Assembly (NCBI GenBank): GCA_018398805.1
Contig: JAGFBZ010000906.1
Location: forward strand, 1,346,001 to 1,410,000
Direction: 5' to 3'
Length of the DNA stretch: 64,000 nt
From: Hirundichthys speculiger
Taxonomy: Eukaryota > Chordata > Actinopteri > Beloniformes > Exocoetidae
A model generated the notes under the pieces. It was not told where the DNA came from. It saw only the letters and a list, made by a program, of their open reading frames with translations, and searched no databases. Below are positions 11,421-24,595 of this stretch, one piece after another (positions within the stretch are counted from its first letter, which is position 1; each line of letters begins with the position of its first letter). Both the position numbers and the translations under genes were made by a program.

Positions 11421-13394
11421 TAATTTAACAGGACCGCCAAGGGAAACACAAAGCATTTTAATGACTGTTTAGAAATTAAATACCATAAACAGCTTGCACT
11501 AGGTGCCATAGCTCGAGCAAAAACCAATGAGGCTGATCTAAGCAATGGGCTGGGCCGAGCCCAGGACCTCACAACATCTGGTGACCCTGTGTGATCATTA
11601 CTTAGCCCGCCGCTCACACACACACCACACACACACACTTCCTGTTTCGACACAGCACTTCATACTTGTCATCGCTGTCCAAATGGCGAGCTCGCATCAA
11701 AGACGGCAACAGAGCACTGGGTTAAGGGACATGGTCGAAAGCTGTTTTCACACTTGCCAAGGCATGAGTGGAAAGACGATAACAGCGATAAAACATCATG
11801 AAATGTTTTTCAATTCATTCCATCACAAGTCAAGCTAAATCACAAGAACGCTGTTTCTACGAAACTCAAGAAGCACAAACCGTGCCGTCGTTATTCATAA
11901 TTTAAGAGAAATAAAACTGAAATTATTTTTTTTAACTGTCCTATTTCAGCTTTAAAAAATTGTATTGAATCACATCATTCAGTGTTACCCTGACATTTGA
12001 TTTATTATTTTTTTTCTGTGTATTCTTTTGGAACTAATCTGCTGGTGTTTGCATTCCACTGCTTTGAATGACAATGCGCCCGTCATAACTCATCTCTCAC
12101 TTTGTGCAGCGCTGCAAAACATCCACATTATCAGCTAAGGGCATCATCGCTTTAAACAATACCACAGATATTATTAAAAACCGGTCGAAAATGCACGCAG
12201 GTCCTTCTTCTTGCAGGCAGACTGTCATTTCCTCGCTCGCCGTTCCTCTTGCTCATCCTTTTCATTTATCCGACGGGAAGGGAGGCTAAGCCGCTGGGTC
12301 TGTGCGGCGCTTCCTGACTGCCCTAAAGGCCAGCTGGAATGAGTTCTTTACTCTGAGCCGCTCATCTGGCCGCCACGGCCGCTTTCATAAACAGGAGGAA
12401 CCACGTCTTACATAGTTTCACTGCTGTCTAACATGATCCATACACATGTGCCACAGCAGACAACATCCAAGCTGGGAGAACGGGAGGAGAACAGATGAAA
12501 AGAAGAAAGGAGAATAGGTGCAACAGCCCAGAACACCAGCAGAACCATTTCCCCCCCCATAGTAGTATTTTTAGTGTCACTCAACAAGTGGCTGCCTGAT
12601 TACATTCAGGTCAGCACCAAACCACAGCATTTGGGGTTAGAAATGCAACACATCTCATCAGAGGGGTTTATTTTAGAAATAGCAGGACGACGACAAGCAT
12701 TAAATGGTGTTTCTGTGCATCAGTAAAGCACATCCAAATCCCAGACACACAGCACACTAACTTTAGCATTTGTTTTTAAGAGTTGCTCCCAGCTGCACTG
12801 TTAACTTATTTATTGTTATATTCTTCTAAGAATCTACAAAATTAAGCTATTACTTGTTGCCTGGTCGCTTGTTTTAAATTGAAATGTTAGTACAGAATCT
12901 ATAACATAAATATTCATCTTAGTATGCTCTCACAGTTTCTGCCTGTATCAATTCACATCGTTTTTGTTTTTTCTTTTTTTTCTCTCTTAATATCGGACGT
13001 TGCCAATAAGCTGTTTAGCACCCTGAAGCCTCTTATCTCCAGGGCATTTACGTGACAAAAGCACCATTTTAATGTTCTTGTAATTCTTCATTGTGGCAGA
13101 CTGAGGGGGAAAATGGAAAACACAATAAAGGAAACAGGCAAGGATGAGGTATGCGCTGACATTCGGGGATTTCTAGCTTTCAGAAAGCGGCCAGCGGCGT
13201 CGCGTCGGGAGCGTTAGATATTCAATGAGCGACAGGGCTTAGAAATATGCCAGACCTAACGGACAAAAAACGCTATCAATACCTTTCTTCTCTTCTCCCC
13301 CTCACTGTCACCCGATCTTTTCATGTTCCTGGAGTTGTGTTTACACTGCTTCGCCTTCATTAGAGGCGATGTTGGTCGTTGTAGTGCACGAATA
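11421..13394. other. Non-coding with CA microsatellite
   Basis: A CA-rich run occupies about 11611-11639. The rest is unique-looking DNA without recognised genes or transposon ends. T-rich runs occur around 11926-12015 and 12960-12985. Confidence 0.55.
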
Positions 13395-13655
13395 AACGGA
13401 GTTTCGACTTTTTCGCGCGCAGCCAAAAGCACGCGCCGCAAAAGAGTTCGCTGAATATCGGCGTGACGCGCGACGTCACGAAGGCCGGTGTAACGTTTTT
13501 TTTTCTTGAGCGGAGCCTTAAAGGAGATCCCAAAAGACGAGCGGAAGAAACTACAAGTCCCAGAATCGAGGAGCGCTCGCGGCGGAAGCAGCTTCCGCAC
13601 GCTCGAGACGTCGCACTGCGCCGGTGCGGCGCAGGTACAACGCCGAAGACGACGT
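13395..13655. promoter_or_regulatory. Candidate CpG-island promoter
   Basis: About 38 CpG dinucleotides fall in roughly 260 bp, far above the surrounding DNA. The block holds ACTACAAGTCCCAGAAT at 13550-13566, very close to the ZNF143/THAP11 motif of vertebrate promoters. It also holds three ETS-type CGGAAG sites (13542; 13583; reverse at 13592), two of which form a 17-bp palindrome at 13582-13598. A GACGTCAC CRE-like site lies at 13473-13480. Together these are typical of TATA-less housekeeping or divergent promoters. A possible splice donor (GCGCAG/GTACAA) follows near 13634. No coding exon was recognised on either side, so the transcript could be non-coding or spliced to exons outside the window. 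Confidence 0.55.
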
Positions 13656-15145
13656 TTAAAGCTTAAAGCTGTTCAGTTTAGTAAAGTTTTATTGTTGTCA
13701 CTATCGTTATTATCATCACAGCTACTTGTTAAAGGGGTTTGAAAAACAGTTTTCTCCCAAACATATGCTTCACTGTTCTTGTTAATCAAAAGCAGAAATG
13801 CTTTCATCTCAGACTAAGTGTAAAAAATAGCAAACATGCTTTCAACGTGCTCCAGCTTAAGCCTTCTTTCACTCTCTGCTTGCACCTCGCTGCTTTTCTG
13901 CCGGTGTGGGCTTCAACTACATCCGCCCTTTTCAACTCACCACAGATCATGAAAGGGCGCAGTAAATGCACGGTGCCTGTGTGGCTGCCTTTGTGCATCA
14001 CCTGCACATGCCCTCCAAGAGCTGAACCAGACTGCTCATAACATAGTTCGAATCGTGCTGAAATATGTTCTGGCCTTTGTTCCAATTGAAGCACATGTGA
14101 AATACATGAGAGTTTCACGGATGGAATGGTGTTGGCCGTGTGAAGGCGGCGCAGGGGTGGACTGCAGCGGTCTGAAGCACCTGTTACATATTACCGTTAC
14201 AGACTTTGATCAGTGTCTTCATTAGTTCCATTTGTAATCTCTTTTCTTTTATGGCAGAGCTGACCTAAGTGAGCCGGGTACAGTGATTTAACACACATGT
14301 TTCTTTCACCTGTCTTGTAAAATGCTCAAAAGCTCTCCCAATATCAAAGATCTCAGTGTGTCTGGCATCCCTAACTAATAATAAATGGGGGTTCTTTTGA
14401 TTCCTATTTATAACCTACATTTCCTCTCTTCTTTTCTGGTCATCCAAGGGGGGAAACATATTTAAAAAATATCCTTGAAATGGCTTTGTGAAAACTAAAT
14501 CCATGTGCACACATGCCTGAGCGTATAGTGCCTTTTTAGAGCCACCATCAGGGGGGAGAAAAAAAAAACACAAGATGTTGTAAATAATTTTTTCCCCATA
14601 ATCTTACAATGTCAAAAGCAGTCTACATCCAACCTCTGTCCCCCCAGTCAATCATTGCACTATGTTCCTTTTATGTTTGATGATATAATTCACATATCCC
14701 CACTGTCAGTCATCTTTATGGCTAACATCAACATTTTGGCTTACTTTTTAAGATTTGGTGCACTTTGAGTGAACATAATGTATAGAGCCTGGCAACCAGG
14801 CCCCAATGCTTTGTCCAGTGATACCTGCGGAAACGTAGTTTCTAATTCACCGGCAGGACGATGTCAGACTCATTGTGACCTCAAAAAAAAAGGAGAAGCA
14901 GCTGTGCACACTGTGTACCATCAGATTATTCACAAAATATAATTAATATAAGTATCAGCCTCAGTAATGGAGATTTTACTTCATGGAAGATTGATTAGTT
15001 TTGGTCTTAGCTTGAGAAATAGACTTAAAAATAAAGGAAACAGCCTGATCCTCACTGAAACTAACTAAATCTCTATTGCAACAACTCACTAATTAACTAT
15101 CTGCATATCTCTAAATTTTACAAAAGCCAAATCATCTAAACCGAC
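13656..15145. other. Non-coding flank of the promoter candidate
   Basis: No recognised exon on either strand. The overlapping frames at 13739-14118 on both strands have no family resemblance. The rest is AT-rich with short homopolymers. Confidence 0.5.
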
Positions 15146-15147
15146 TA

Positions 15148-15807
15148 CAGTGATCCCTTGCCACTTCGCAGGTTTAAGTTCTGCGGTTTTAGTTATTCAC
15201 GGATTTTTTTCAGAAACATATAATATAATTTTTAAAAAAATATTTAAAAAATCGCGGAAACATCAAAAGATGTTGTGCACGTTCTCTCACAGTGATGAAA
15301 TGTTGTGAGGCAGCCTGGTCCCTTTAAGAAGGTAGCCTTATGGGTAATGGTGTGGCCTTATGGGTAAAAAAGTGGAGTGAGCATCAACAGCAGCCCAGCG
15401 TGTATAGATTTACATTCTCTGTTAACCGACAGGAGCCCAACAATACAACCTGTGTGATGTTACAAGTTCCTGCAGTGTCAGAATAAAGTGCTTGTTCCAT
15501 GCAGAGAAAACTGGACTTTTTCTTTTGTTGTTGTTAGCGTGTTAGCCGCTAATTACGAGCCAAAAATAGCACAATACCAGCAGTTTGTTTACTACGGTTC
15601 AGAGACCAGAGGCTGTGAACGTAACAGAAAGACCACAGTTGAGCCTTTGTCTTGTTTCGCTGCAGTGCCTCACTACTTTATTGCAGTTTTTAAACATATT
15701 TTAAACCCATGATTGAGGCTCGGGGAGCTCCGGCTCCAGTTCGCGGATTCTGATTTACGCGTGGGGGGCGCCGGTCCTCATTAACAACGAAAAATAAGGG
15801 ATCACTG
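15148..15807. mobile_element. Tigger/pogo-like DNA transposon, non-autonomous, 660 bp
   Basis: The element begins CAGTGATCCCTTGCCACTTC and ends AAGGGATCACTG; the ends are inverted repeats with CAGTG/CACTG termini. TA dinucleotides flank it on both sides (15146-15147 and 15808-15809), as expected for Tc/mariner-type insertion. Behind the left end is a GCGG-TTTAGTTATTCACGG motif and near the right end a TTCGCGGATTC motif, echoing the subterminal boxes of Tigger/pogo MITEs in fish. No transposase domain is seen in the 75-codon internal frame. Family assignment is by end sequence only. Confidence 0.75.
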
Positions 15808-15809
15808 TA

Positions 15810-18610
15810 GTTATGGTTTTAAAAAGGTTCTACCCTGGACTATAACAATATTACACTGTCCCCAGAAAAGTAACCATCTTTAGCTTGACTTGATGTTAAC
15901 TGTGTTAAAAAAAAAAAAAGATTCAGATTTTGTTCTCTTCAGAGGTGGAGATTTATTTTCTTTAAATTACCATCTTTCACCCGCAGAGTGCTGACAAAAC
16001 AATCGTGATTACCCTTTGGATTTATACAGAAAAAAGTAGGCTTTTCTATCATCTGGGCCGGACTACTGTAATTACTATTTGTCACAATAACTTAATAAAA
16101 GGCTGGCTGGTTAATCTTTCCATAACTCACAATAAACATTTTTACTTTGGCCAAGCAGGCTGATACAATTACCCAGTCTGTACAAAATTGATACTTTAAA
16201 AATACTCTTCCTAACCTCTTTCTCCAGGGTGACAGGTCACCATCTCCGCCCTCCAGCCTCCAAATCCAACTTTTTGGCATCTTGACCGTCATGTCGTGTG
16301 GCAGCAGACGAGTATGAAAGCAAAACTGCGGCTGTCTCAAACTTCTGAGCTGTGCTGTGTAACCATTATGTTTTATTCTGTTGACCAACATAGTTATTGT
16401 GCCTTTTGCCCTGAGACAAAAGCATCCATCTTCTCACCGTGTGTGATAGTGAAACCTTTAAGGCCTGAATAAACCGTTTTAATGGTGCAGCTTTGTTTCT
16501 TTCATATTTCCTTCAATCTCAGCTCAGTCCTCCAGTTCCTGCAGCAACAGTCCCACTGGATGAATAGTTATTATTTTCCCTTTTACTGCTGGTGAATTCA
16601 AAGCCACTGGGTACATCAGTTTTGTGCAACACTGACTTGAATTCTTACATAATAGTTTCATTTTTATGTCTTTGTACTTTGTCTTGACTGTAGTTTCGGT
16701 CAGATCACTGTCATCATTTTTCATGGCGCTTGGAATGGTCAGACAACCCAACCCATGTCTATAAAATTAAAAATGCTCTCCCTTTGTTCTGGTTTTGTCA
16801 AAAATAATTTTTTCCGCTCCTTGTGATTCAAACCCTCTGTGCGCCGTTGCAGTCTGTTACCTTTGGGAACGAGTCGAACCATCATTCACATGTTCTCACT
16901 GTCAATCATCGTGATGGAGAGCAGGTCAAAGAGGAAAAAGTTCTTTGGATCTCTTTTCTTTGATGCTCACATTTGAGGATCTGTGAACAATCATGGCGTA
17001 CAGGCTCTTTACATAGAGACGAGCCAATTACCTTCTTCAACAGCGCCTGTCATTTGTCTTACAGTAAATCAGGCTGTAAGCAGGCACCTCTCCTTGCATG
17101 TCTGACCTGTGGGGTTTGGCGGGAGACAAGGTCACCCCTGTACACACTCTGATGTGGTATCATCTGTGATGAAGGGGGGGAAAGAATCACTTTGAACTCG
17201 TTCTATCATCACGTAGCCCTCTCAACTGATTTGGCCAGCGTGTTTGTGCTCGTGACGGGGTGGCTGTGTTTTCTGTTATGGCGCATTGCATCAGTCCAGG
17301 ATGACTATTTGACAAGGATTCGAAAAAGGCGAAAAAACGGAGAGTAAAAGATAGGAAACAAATGAGTACCAGAACGCACTGAAGCAGGGGAAGACAGAGA
17401 CCATTGTGTTGCGGTTATATTAAAGCCAGAGCCCTGCAATCATCTTGCATAGCGAGCCGTTGTACCGCCTGAAAAAGAATCCGAAGTACACTAGACAGGC
17501 CTCTTTGTGAATCACGTCTTTCCGATGCAAGGACTTCCAATTGCGCCGGCTAAATTTCATTATTGTGTTATCAGCCTGCAGTTGCTCTGTGAATAAAAGG
17601 AAGTAAACTGCTGGGAAAAGTGAAAACAGCTCTGTAAAGCACTGACCTCCACCAATCAAGAGCTCTGGTGAAGGTACCCTTCAGAACTCTACGCAGCATT
17701 TTTCAATCACCGCAGCTGAGAACGGGCGACTATCCTCGCCATTGTTCTGCCTCTGCGATGACAAGCTCGTATTTGACTTTTATTTATATAGAATGAGCAT
17801 ATGGAACAAGTATGTTCCCTTTCCACTTGCTAACCTTCCGTGTTTAGCCTTAGGAAACTCTTATTTGTCAGTATTTTAGAGAAGATTGCTGCCCAGTGGT
17901 TTCAGTTAACATCAAAGAGCTCTTTGCAGGCTGTAATAGTTTGTATTATTTAGGTTTATGTGCCCGGAGTCCTCCAAGCGATTATGTCCTTGTTCAGAGG
18001 AGGGTTTTCTTTTCTTGCTGACTTTTTCCATTCCATATACTCCGCCGCCTTTGTCGTGCTCCTTTGAAGCGCTCCCACATCACTCCCGTACGGTCTCTTT
18101 GTAGCACCGGGGTACCTGTGTGGCTCACACCCGGTGGCCTATTAGTTTCAGGGCATAAAAATGTAGCTCCACAGCCGTGGTGGCGAAGATTAAAAGTTGC
18201 GAGGGCAGAATCTCCAAGTGCATGGCTGTTTAACTCCCACAAGAACCGCCAGCCAATTTGTGCGTGCACGGTGCTGTTACTTCTATTATAATCCAACAGC
18301 GTCAGAAGCTAAACTCAGCGAACGCCGGGGAGGGAGAGGCGCTCGTGAATGTTGAAAGATAGTCATCGGCATCTTTTTCTTGGATCTGAATCATATCGGG
18401 TGGATCTTAATGTCATCAACTGTTTCTAATTTAATTTTTAACACCTTTTCAAGTCCTGCCGTGATTTTAGTTTTCTTTTTCAAAAATCTCTTTTCTCTCA
18501 GAAGTGTAGCTGACGTCTCCATACTTGAGTGAGAATCAGTCAACAGGGTCACTTGCAGAGTGAATCGGTGTTGAGTTTGAGTGTTGAGTGCAGTGATATT
18601 ATGGTGGTTC
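15810..18610. other. Non-coding, no gene recognised
   Basis: No coding similarity and no repeat ends were identified in this 2.8-kb stretch. Frames at 16092-16391 and 17994-18296 (minus) are short and unsupported. Confidence 0.5.
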
Positions 18611-18980
18611 CTGTAATATTAAAACTGCATTTTGGGGCCTTATACAATAAGTGTTGGTTCATAAGTCCATGACATTTCCTATCGATTCCGGTCTATTGAA
18701 GGCCACAGTCTTATTTATCGTTCTATCTCCATCAAGTCGCTAAATTTTGACACGTAGGCGTCTAGACATTTATCTCAAGGTCTCCGTGTTTTTCATGTGA
18801 CGCTTAAGACGACTGTTTTCCTACTGACAACCTGTCATTCTGATCCATCCTTCATTCTGTCATGTGACTTTAGTGACCTCTCGATTTTGTATACAAATTG
18901 GAGATTAAGTTCACTTTGCACCTCTGTCGTAATCTAGTGCATATGTTTTTTAACAAACCGATTACCTTTGCCTTGCCAGA
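18611..18980 (+). repeat. Unclassified dispersed repeat, copy 1
   Basis: The segment matches 48081-48442 in the same orientation over its whole length. Shared blocks include TTCATAAGTCCATGAC, TTTTGACACGTAGGCGTCTA and CACTTTGCACCTCTGTCGTA, with scattered substitutions and small indels. Flanks differ on the left, so both copies start near CTGTAATATTAAAAC. No inverted ends, target duplications or coding frame are visible. I recognise the style of sequence as a fish interspersed repeat but cannot name its class. Confidence 0.8.
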
Positions 18981-21900
18981 AAGGCTCATCAATCGATGGG
19001 ACTTATTTGACCTTTACCCTTCTCAGTTTCCCACATTTGATTCCCTTGATCAGGGAGCCGTCACTTTACTTCTCAGAGAAAATAGAGAATTAAAATGAGA
19101 AAGCCACAATGAAAGTAATGCTCGGACAGGAGCCTGTTTGTTTTGTTTTTTTTTTTTTTTTTGGGTCTCAATATAATCATCAAAACCCCTGCAACCCAAG
19201 GCCGTGGCTTAAAGCACACAGATGGGCTCGAACCAAGAAATACATACACCATTCAATGCACGCTGATTAAGCCTCAATAAATGATCATATCGTACCGCTG
19301 GAAAGGGCCTTTTGGTTAGAAAACAGAAAGAGCGTGCAGCCTTAGCGTAAGATGTGGTAGGCCTCCTCGCCTGGGATCACTTCCAGACACTGAAATGAGG
19401 AAGCGCTTTGCTATTGCTGTGATTTGAATACCATGATCACTGAGCACTTTTATAAGAAACCCATTAAAAGTGAGGTTTTGACATACAAAAGGGACCCTGT
19501 TTAAATCTCACGCACATTGTCAGGCTGAAAGACATCATAAAACTCTATACGGAAGCATACAATCTCTGTGTGCGTTCTCGCCTCCATCCGGAGGGAAGGC
19601 CTTTTGTGGAGGGGGGAGATGTGACCTTTTTTTTTTTTTTTTCTGTGAAGAAACCTACGCCCTATAGCTGAGCTCCGCGCCGCAGATTAATCGCACATTT
19701 TTCCCGGCGCGATACAATCGCCCGCACCAGACTTAAGTTTGAACAAAGACGTCTGTCTGAAATGTGCTGATCGGCCAAAACGCTCTGTGATCTTAAAAAT
19801 AAGTCTCTCTGAAGAGGTCCGGCTGAGGTGGACACAATAGTCTACTGTGACCCCCCCTTCCCTCCGTCCCTCCACCTGTTTTTTTTTTTTTTGGACGGTG
19901 TTTATAAAGTGCCAACTCGTCTCATTAGCGCTCCCGGTATCCCAGAGCTGGAGCGGTCCTGCAGATCAAACGCAGCCTGAGCCAACGACGGCTGATAAGG
20001 CAATAATATGATACGTAAGAGCTCAGAGCAAATATTGAGAAAGATCTCTTTGATGGGAACTGTTTTACATTAGAGGCTTTTTTTATTAGGGCTTTTCTGG
20101 TCTTTAATGTGCGTGTTTTCTCCCCTGAGTCAGTGTTACCAGGTTTAGGTCCCGTTGTGTGACTGGCTTTTTTTGAATCCAGCAGAAGACGCACATGCGG
20201 CGTGCATACGGCAGACTGAGGACATGCAATATATCGGCAGAGCTTTGTGAAAACGGCACTAGGGGTGGGGGGGGTCAGTGGTACCTCAGTGCATATTCTG
20301 CACATTTGTTCTTTAAAAAATATGAGGCTGATGAATGTCAGGCTGGTTCCAGTTTGGCATGCGATCAAGTATTACTTTACCCACAACCCACCGCGCCTGG
20401 ACTGACATGACTTCTGACGTGCGTTTATTTATCCACGCACATTTCCCCCCCTCCCGTTTCCAGATGAGTTGACATTTTGGAACGTGCCGATGGTGACAGC
20501 TACTTTTAACGCCGGTTGAAAAGTTCAAATCGCGCCCAGCTTCCTGTGTACGTAGCTTCTTATAATCTGCTTGAGGCCACCTTCTTTTTTAATTACTGTA
20601 TGTCCGGATGAACGCCAGGGCGGTTTACGATGAAAGCAGGGGGCCCTTCACGCTCCTCTCCCGGCCCGCCGTCCAAGGTTCAGTCTGGTAATATTTTACT
20701 CTTTCCTTCTCATTTTGTTTCAGGATTTCATCTTTTTTTTTTCCTCTTCTTCTCTCAAAGGGACAAAGGTGAAATTTAACAAAAGCGCGAGGGACATACA
20801 GGATGATAAAAGGAATATCCGGAAAAATAATCACAGTCACCACATCGTAGGCGAGCGTCTGCGTTTCCCAGTGAAAATGTTTCAGCCTCACAACCCTCCA
20901 GTTACTGGAGAAAGACCATTTTTCAAGACTGTTGGCCATTACTGTCCCAAGGTTCATTGGGAAGATTATAAGTTTGCAAAAGGGGGGTAAACTCAGATTA
21001 CATGAACTGCTGCTATAATTCTCCATATTATTGCAAGTCTTTTGGTTTCAGTGCCACATGTGTTTGCATGTCTGTTTGGTTTGGCAGCTTCTGGTAATTC
21101 AGAAACCATTAGAGGCTTTGATCCCGAGTGGGCCCCGTTTCCATCTGCTGAAAGTAGCGCTTTGCATTCGTGTTGCGGTGCACGAATTACATTGCTGCGA
21201 ATTGCTTCTATGCGTTGCGCGTAACGTCCCTCGAAATTGTCCTAACCTACGCGGCGCTGCTTCAAACCTCGTCCCCGTCCCGAATCTTATTGTGACAGCC
21301 ATTGATGATTGATTCCGCCGCCGCAGCTCCAAAGCTAACGATTAGCTGTTTTGGGAACACGAGTTCATCGGGGAGCTTCTGTCACTTCTGGGATAATTTA
21401 CATTGCTTGTCAGCTGATCATATCTGACTACACTGTATTTGTGTAGTTACTGATGTTTTGGTGATGTCACAAAGTAACATCTGGACCTCTGAAAATCTAA
21501 AACATCCAAACCATATAGAGGTAATATTTTCCACGTGTCTCTCACACAAAATGACCCCGATTCTGAAGTCTGAAGTCACTGAGCGACTGCGAAAACGAGC
21601 CTGTCTTATGGAATATAATTAAAGTGGATTAGTAAAAAATTTACACAGCCTTATATGCAACGAAAAAAAAAGAGAAAAAAAAGAGCGCTGCAGCTTTTTT
21701 GCACATGTAGATCTTACTGTATGTCACCCAGCCAAATCCTCATTTCAACACTGTGTCAAAGGCGGCTTTGGACCACATCCCGAGCTCTTTGCTTGTTTGT
21801 CTTTTGTAAAAAAGGACAACTACCCCGGCAGTGCCAAAGTACCCCAGGCTCTTTGATATGTGAAGGCCTAACAGTGGGACTGCTCCCTGCTCAGCTGGTA

Positions 21901-24394
21901 CACAGATGTGCATGTGTGCAAGTGTGTAGGGGGAGCCCGCTGTCTGAACCGAACACAGATTAGTGACTCCTTTTTCTTTTTTATTCCTAATAAATAAACC
22001 CCAGTGCATGCTGGGTTATGTGTGAGGGGAAAATAACATGCCGCTGGCCAATCAGAAGCAGGTGGTGGAGAGCTTGGTGGCTACAGACCCTACAGCTCTT
22101 ATCAAAAAACAACTGCACTTTTAACTTTAATTGCAGTTGTGGATGGATTTTGGGGTTTGGGTTAGAAGTGTTTTATTACTTCGGACTGGAATCAAAGCAA
22201 CAGAAATATAATTACGTTAAAAGCAGGCAACAATTTTGCTGTAATGGATGGTGGCCAAGTGTCAGAGTGAGCTCGCCGATATGGGTGCTGCCACTCACAA
22301 AAAACACACACACAGAGAACACACACACACACACACACCGTGAGCTGTGTGGCCGACTGTAGGGAACACAAGCAAACTTTAAAACCTTAGATGCTGTCAC
22401 AGTTAACTGAGAGGTGCTTAAAGTTAAGATCTAAATTATAAAACTTTTTTTTTTTTCGGGGGGGGGGTTTGAACAGAAGCAGTAAGAAAAATCCTGTAAT
22501 TTAACATATATTACAAAGCCTCCTCGCCTCTGATTCTGATACGTCTAATTATAAGTGATGTATTTTAACACAGTGGTAATGATACTTTTAGAGAGAAGCA
22601 CTTTTTTCCGCCATAACCGTGTGCGGTAAAGCACTATTTTCAAACGCAGGCACTAAAATTAAGCCCTGCCTCGCAGTGACTTCACGCCGAGACGTTTGCC
22701 TACCTATCTATTTATTTATCTGAAGTAAGTATTTTTAACCGTAGCCAGAATCTGCGCACGGCTTTGATGGCCATCTGCTCCCAAATAAGGCAATGTTGTC
22801 TTTTTACACATGCCACTCAAACTGCTTTAACTCCTCTGTGCGCTGCATGCTGCATGCAGTCCGTCAGGTTTTCCAGTGCAGGAAGTGGCGCTCCCTCTGT
22901 CACGGCCACTCGCCGCCACTTCACTTTCTCCAATTTCAGCACGGCGGCTGTTAATCCGTAAGCTGCGTGCGCGGTGAACAGTTAAAATAGGCCATAGGTA
23001 CAGTAGATCTCTGTGTGATGTTCCAGGCTGCGGTTCGAAGCCGACGACCTCCAGCGAGCTTTTCTCTGAACGCGGCGGGGGGAGATTATGATGAAAGGAG
23101 CAGAGAATGAGATGACACACCCTGCCTCCATAATTCACTGCTTCATCGTGAACAGAGGCATTAAGTGCGCCCCCCCACCCCCACCTTCTTTCCCCTTCCA
23201 CCCTCTCCGGAGAATCATACATGCCACACTGCACAGTGTCTCCGTGTGAGTCAATCACCTCAGGTGTTTCGCACGCACATCAGCGGCGGCGTGTCGTCAG
23301 ATTACTTCATCCACAGCGTCTGAGATCACAGAGGAGGAAAAAAAGCACGATTTATGATGCCAGTCGATAATGATTCTTTGTCTCCCTCCTTCAATTTTCC
23401 CTTTTTTAATTGAAAAAAAAATATTTGCTTGAGTGCTTAAATGGAAGATAAAACTCTCCAATTCTGATGTTTCTTGTGTTTTATGTTATTGTCACGTTAT
23501 TACATATGGTATCTTTAAATAAAAGGTGTTTTCACGTTCAGTATTTGATCCGCGTATGAATCATCTAATATAGGCCTGCCTTTACTGGTATGTAGGGAAT
23601 GAACGACGTTATGCTGACATGTGATGGCATGTCTCATCGAAAGGTATTCGATCTAAAGGACAGTCTGCCATAAACCTCTGCAGCCGCGCGTTTTTTCGCA
23701 CGCTATGGATCCTCACTTCCTGTTCGTTTAGGATCAGTTTGACGAGATGGAAGACCGAGAGTTGACCCTTTCTTGACACGTCCCCAACATCTGACCCCAG
23801 TTTCACACAATGCAAGATGACAGACAATAAAACAAGAAGAAGTGGAAGAGCAATCCAGAATGCTCAAACCACAAAAACATCAGACTGCCACTTTTGGGGC
23901 CTTTCCCATAACCCTCAGCTCTTGGTAATTAGTCAGCAATTGGAGATAAAGCATTTGATTGGGAGTGAAAACAGCGCAGCGTTCGCAGACTGTGGTTTGG
24001 AATGGCAGATTCCACCGGGAGACACAAGTCTGTCACAAAGGGGAGCGCTTGATTTACAGATGTTGATTCAGTAAATTGTGCACTGTGTGAGACAGCATGG
24101 GGGTTTTTAATTGCAAGCATTAAATTACAGACAGAGAAACTGTGTCGTAAACTATACAGTGTGTATTTAGACAGACTCACAGCTGCAGCTTTGGTTCTCA
24201 TAAGTGTCAGCATCATCGAAACACATTATTGTGTGTATCTTGATGCCTGAGAGCGTATATGTAACCTATTAAGATGGCCGTTAGACTAGAAAAAAAAAAG
24301 GATAAACAGTAACAGTGTTTTGTAATTCGATAGATCTGCTTTAGTCCATCTTCTTATTTCTTTCTGCCTCTGTGAAACAGCTGTGTAGCTTTAA
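18981..24394. other. Non-coding, no gene recognised
   Basis: Contains several T-runs (19145, 19628, 19880) and a CA microsatellite at about 22304-22339. A GGTTCGAAGCC string at 23032-23042 fits a tRNA B box but lacks a matching A box. No exon, transposase or repeat ends were found. Confidence 0.5.
22304..22339. repeat. CA microsatellite, interrupted
   Basis: CA units broken once by GAGA, directly readable. Confidence 0.85.
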
Positions 24395-24595
24395 GGACAT
24401 TTGATAGGTAACATGAAGATCGGACTCTTGAGCAGAAAGGCCATGTGGTCTCTTCCGGAGAAATGGGCCCATCAGGCAAAGAAGAACAGGGGATGAAACG
24501 ATGCACCCGCCATCGCTAGATCCGCCTGTGTGAGTCTGCGGGGGCAGTATCATAATCTGGGGTTGCGTCAGTTGTTCAGGTCCAGGTTCTTTTTT
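24395..24595 (+). pseudogene. Tc1/mariner transposase scrap
   Basis: Around 24538-24591 the plus strand reads CGGSIIIWGCVSCSGPGS, matching the conserved GGGS-IMVWG-C block between the first and second catalytic Asp of Tc1/mariner transposases. The upstream frame reads MHPPSLDPPV before a stop, fitting the same protein. Further upstream only loose similarity remains. There are no ends and no other domains, so it is an old fragment. Confidence 0.45.

Noticed and set aside
15300..15500. Possible solo LTR inside the Tigger-like element
   Set aside because: A AATAAA and a T-G start could be imagined, but no duplicated ends or target duplication were found.
23032..23042. GGTTCGAAGCC, a perfect tRNA B box
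   Set aside because: No matching A box at the right distance and no cloverleaf could be drawn, so no tRNA is called.
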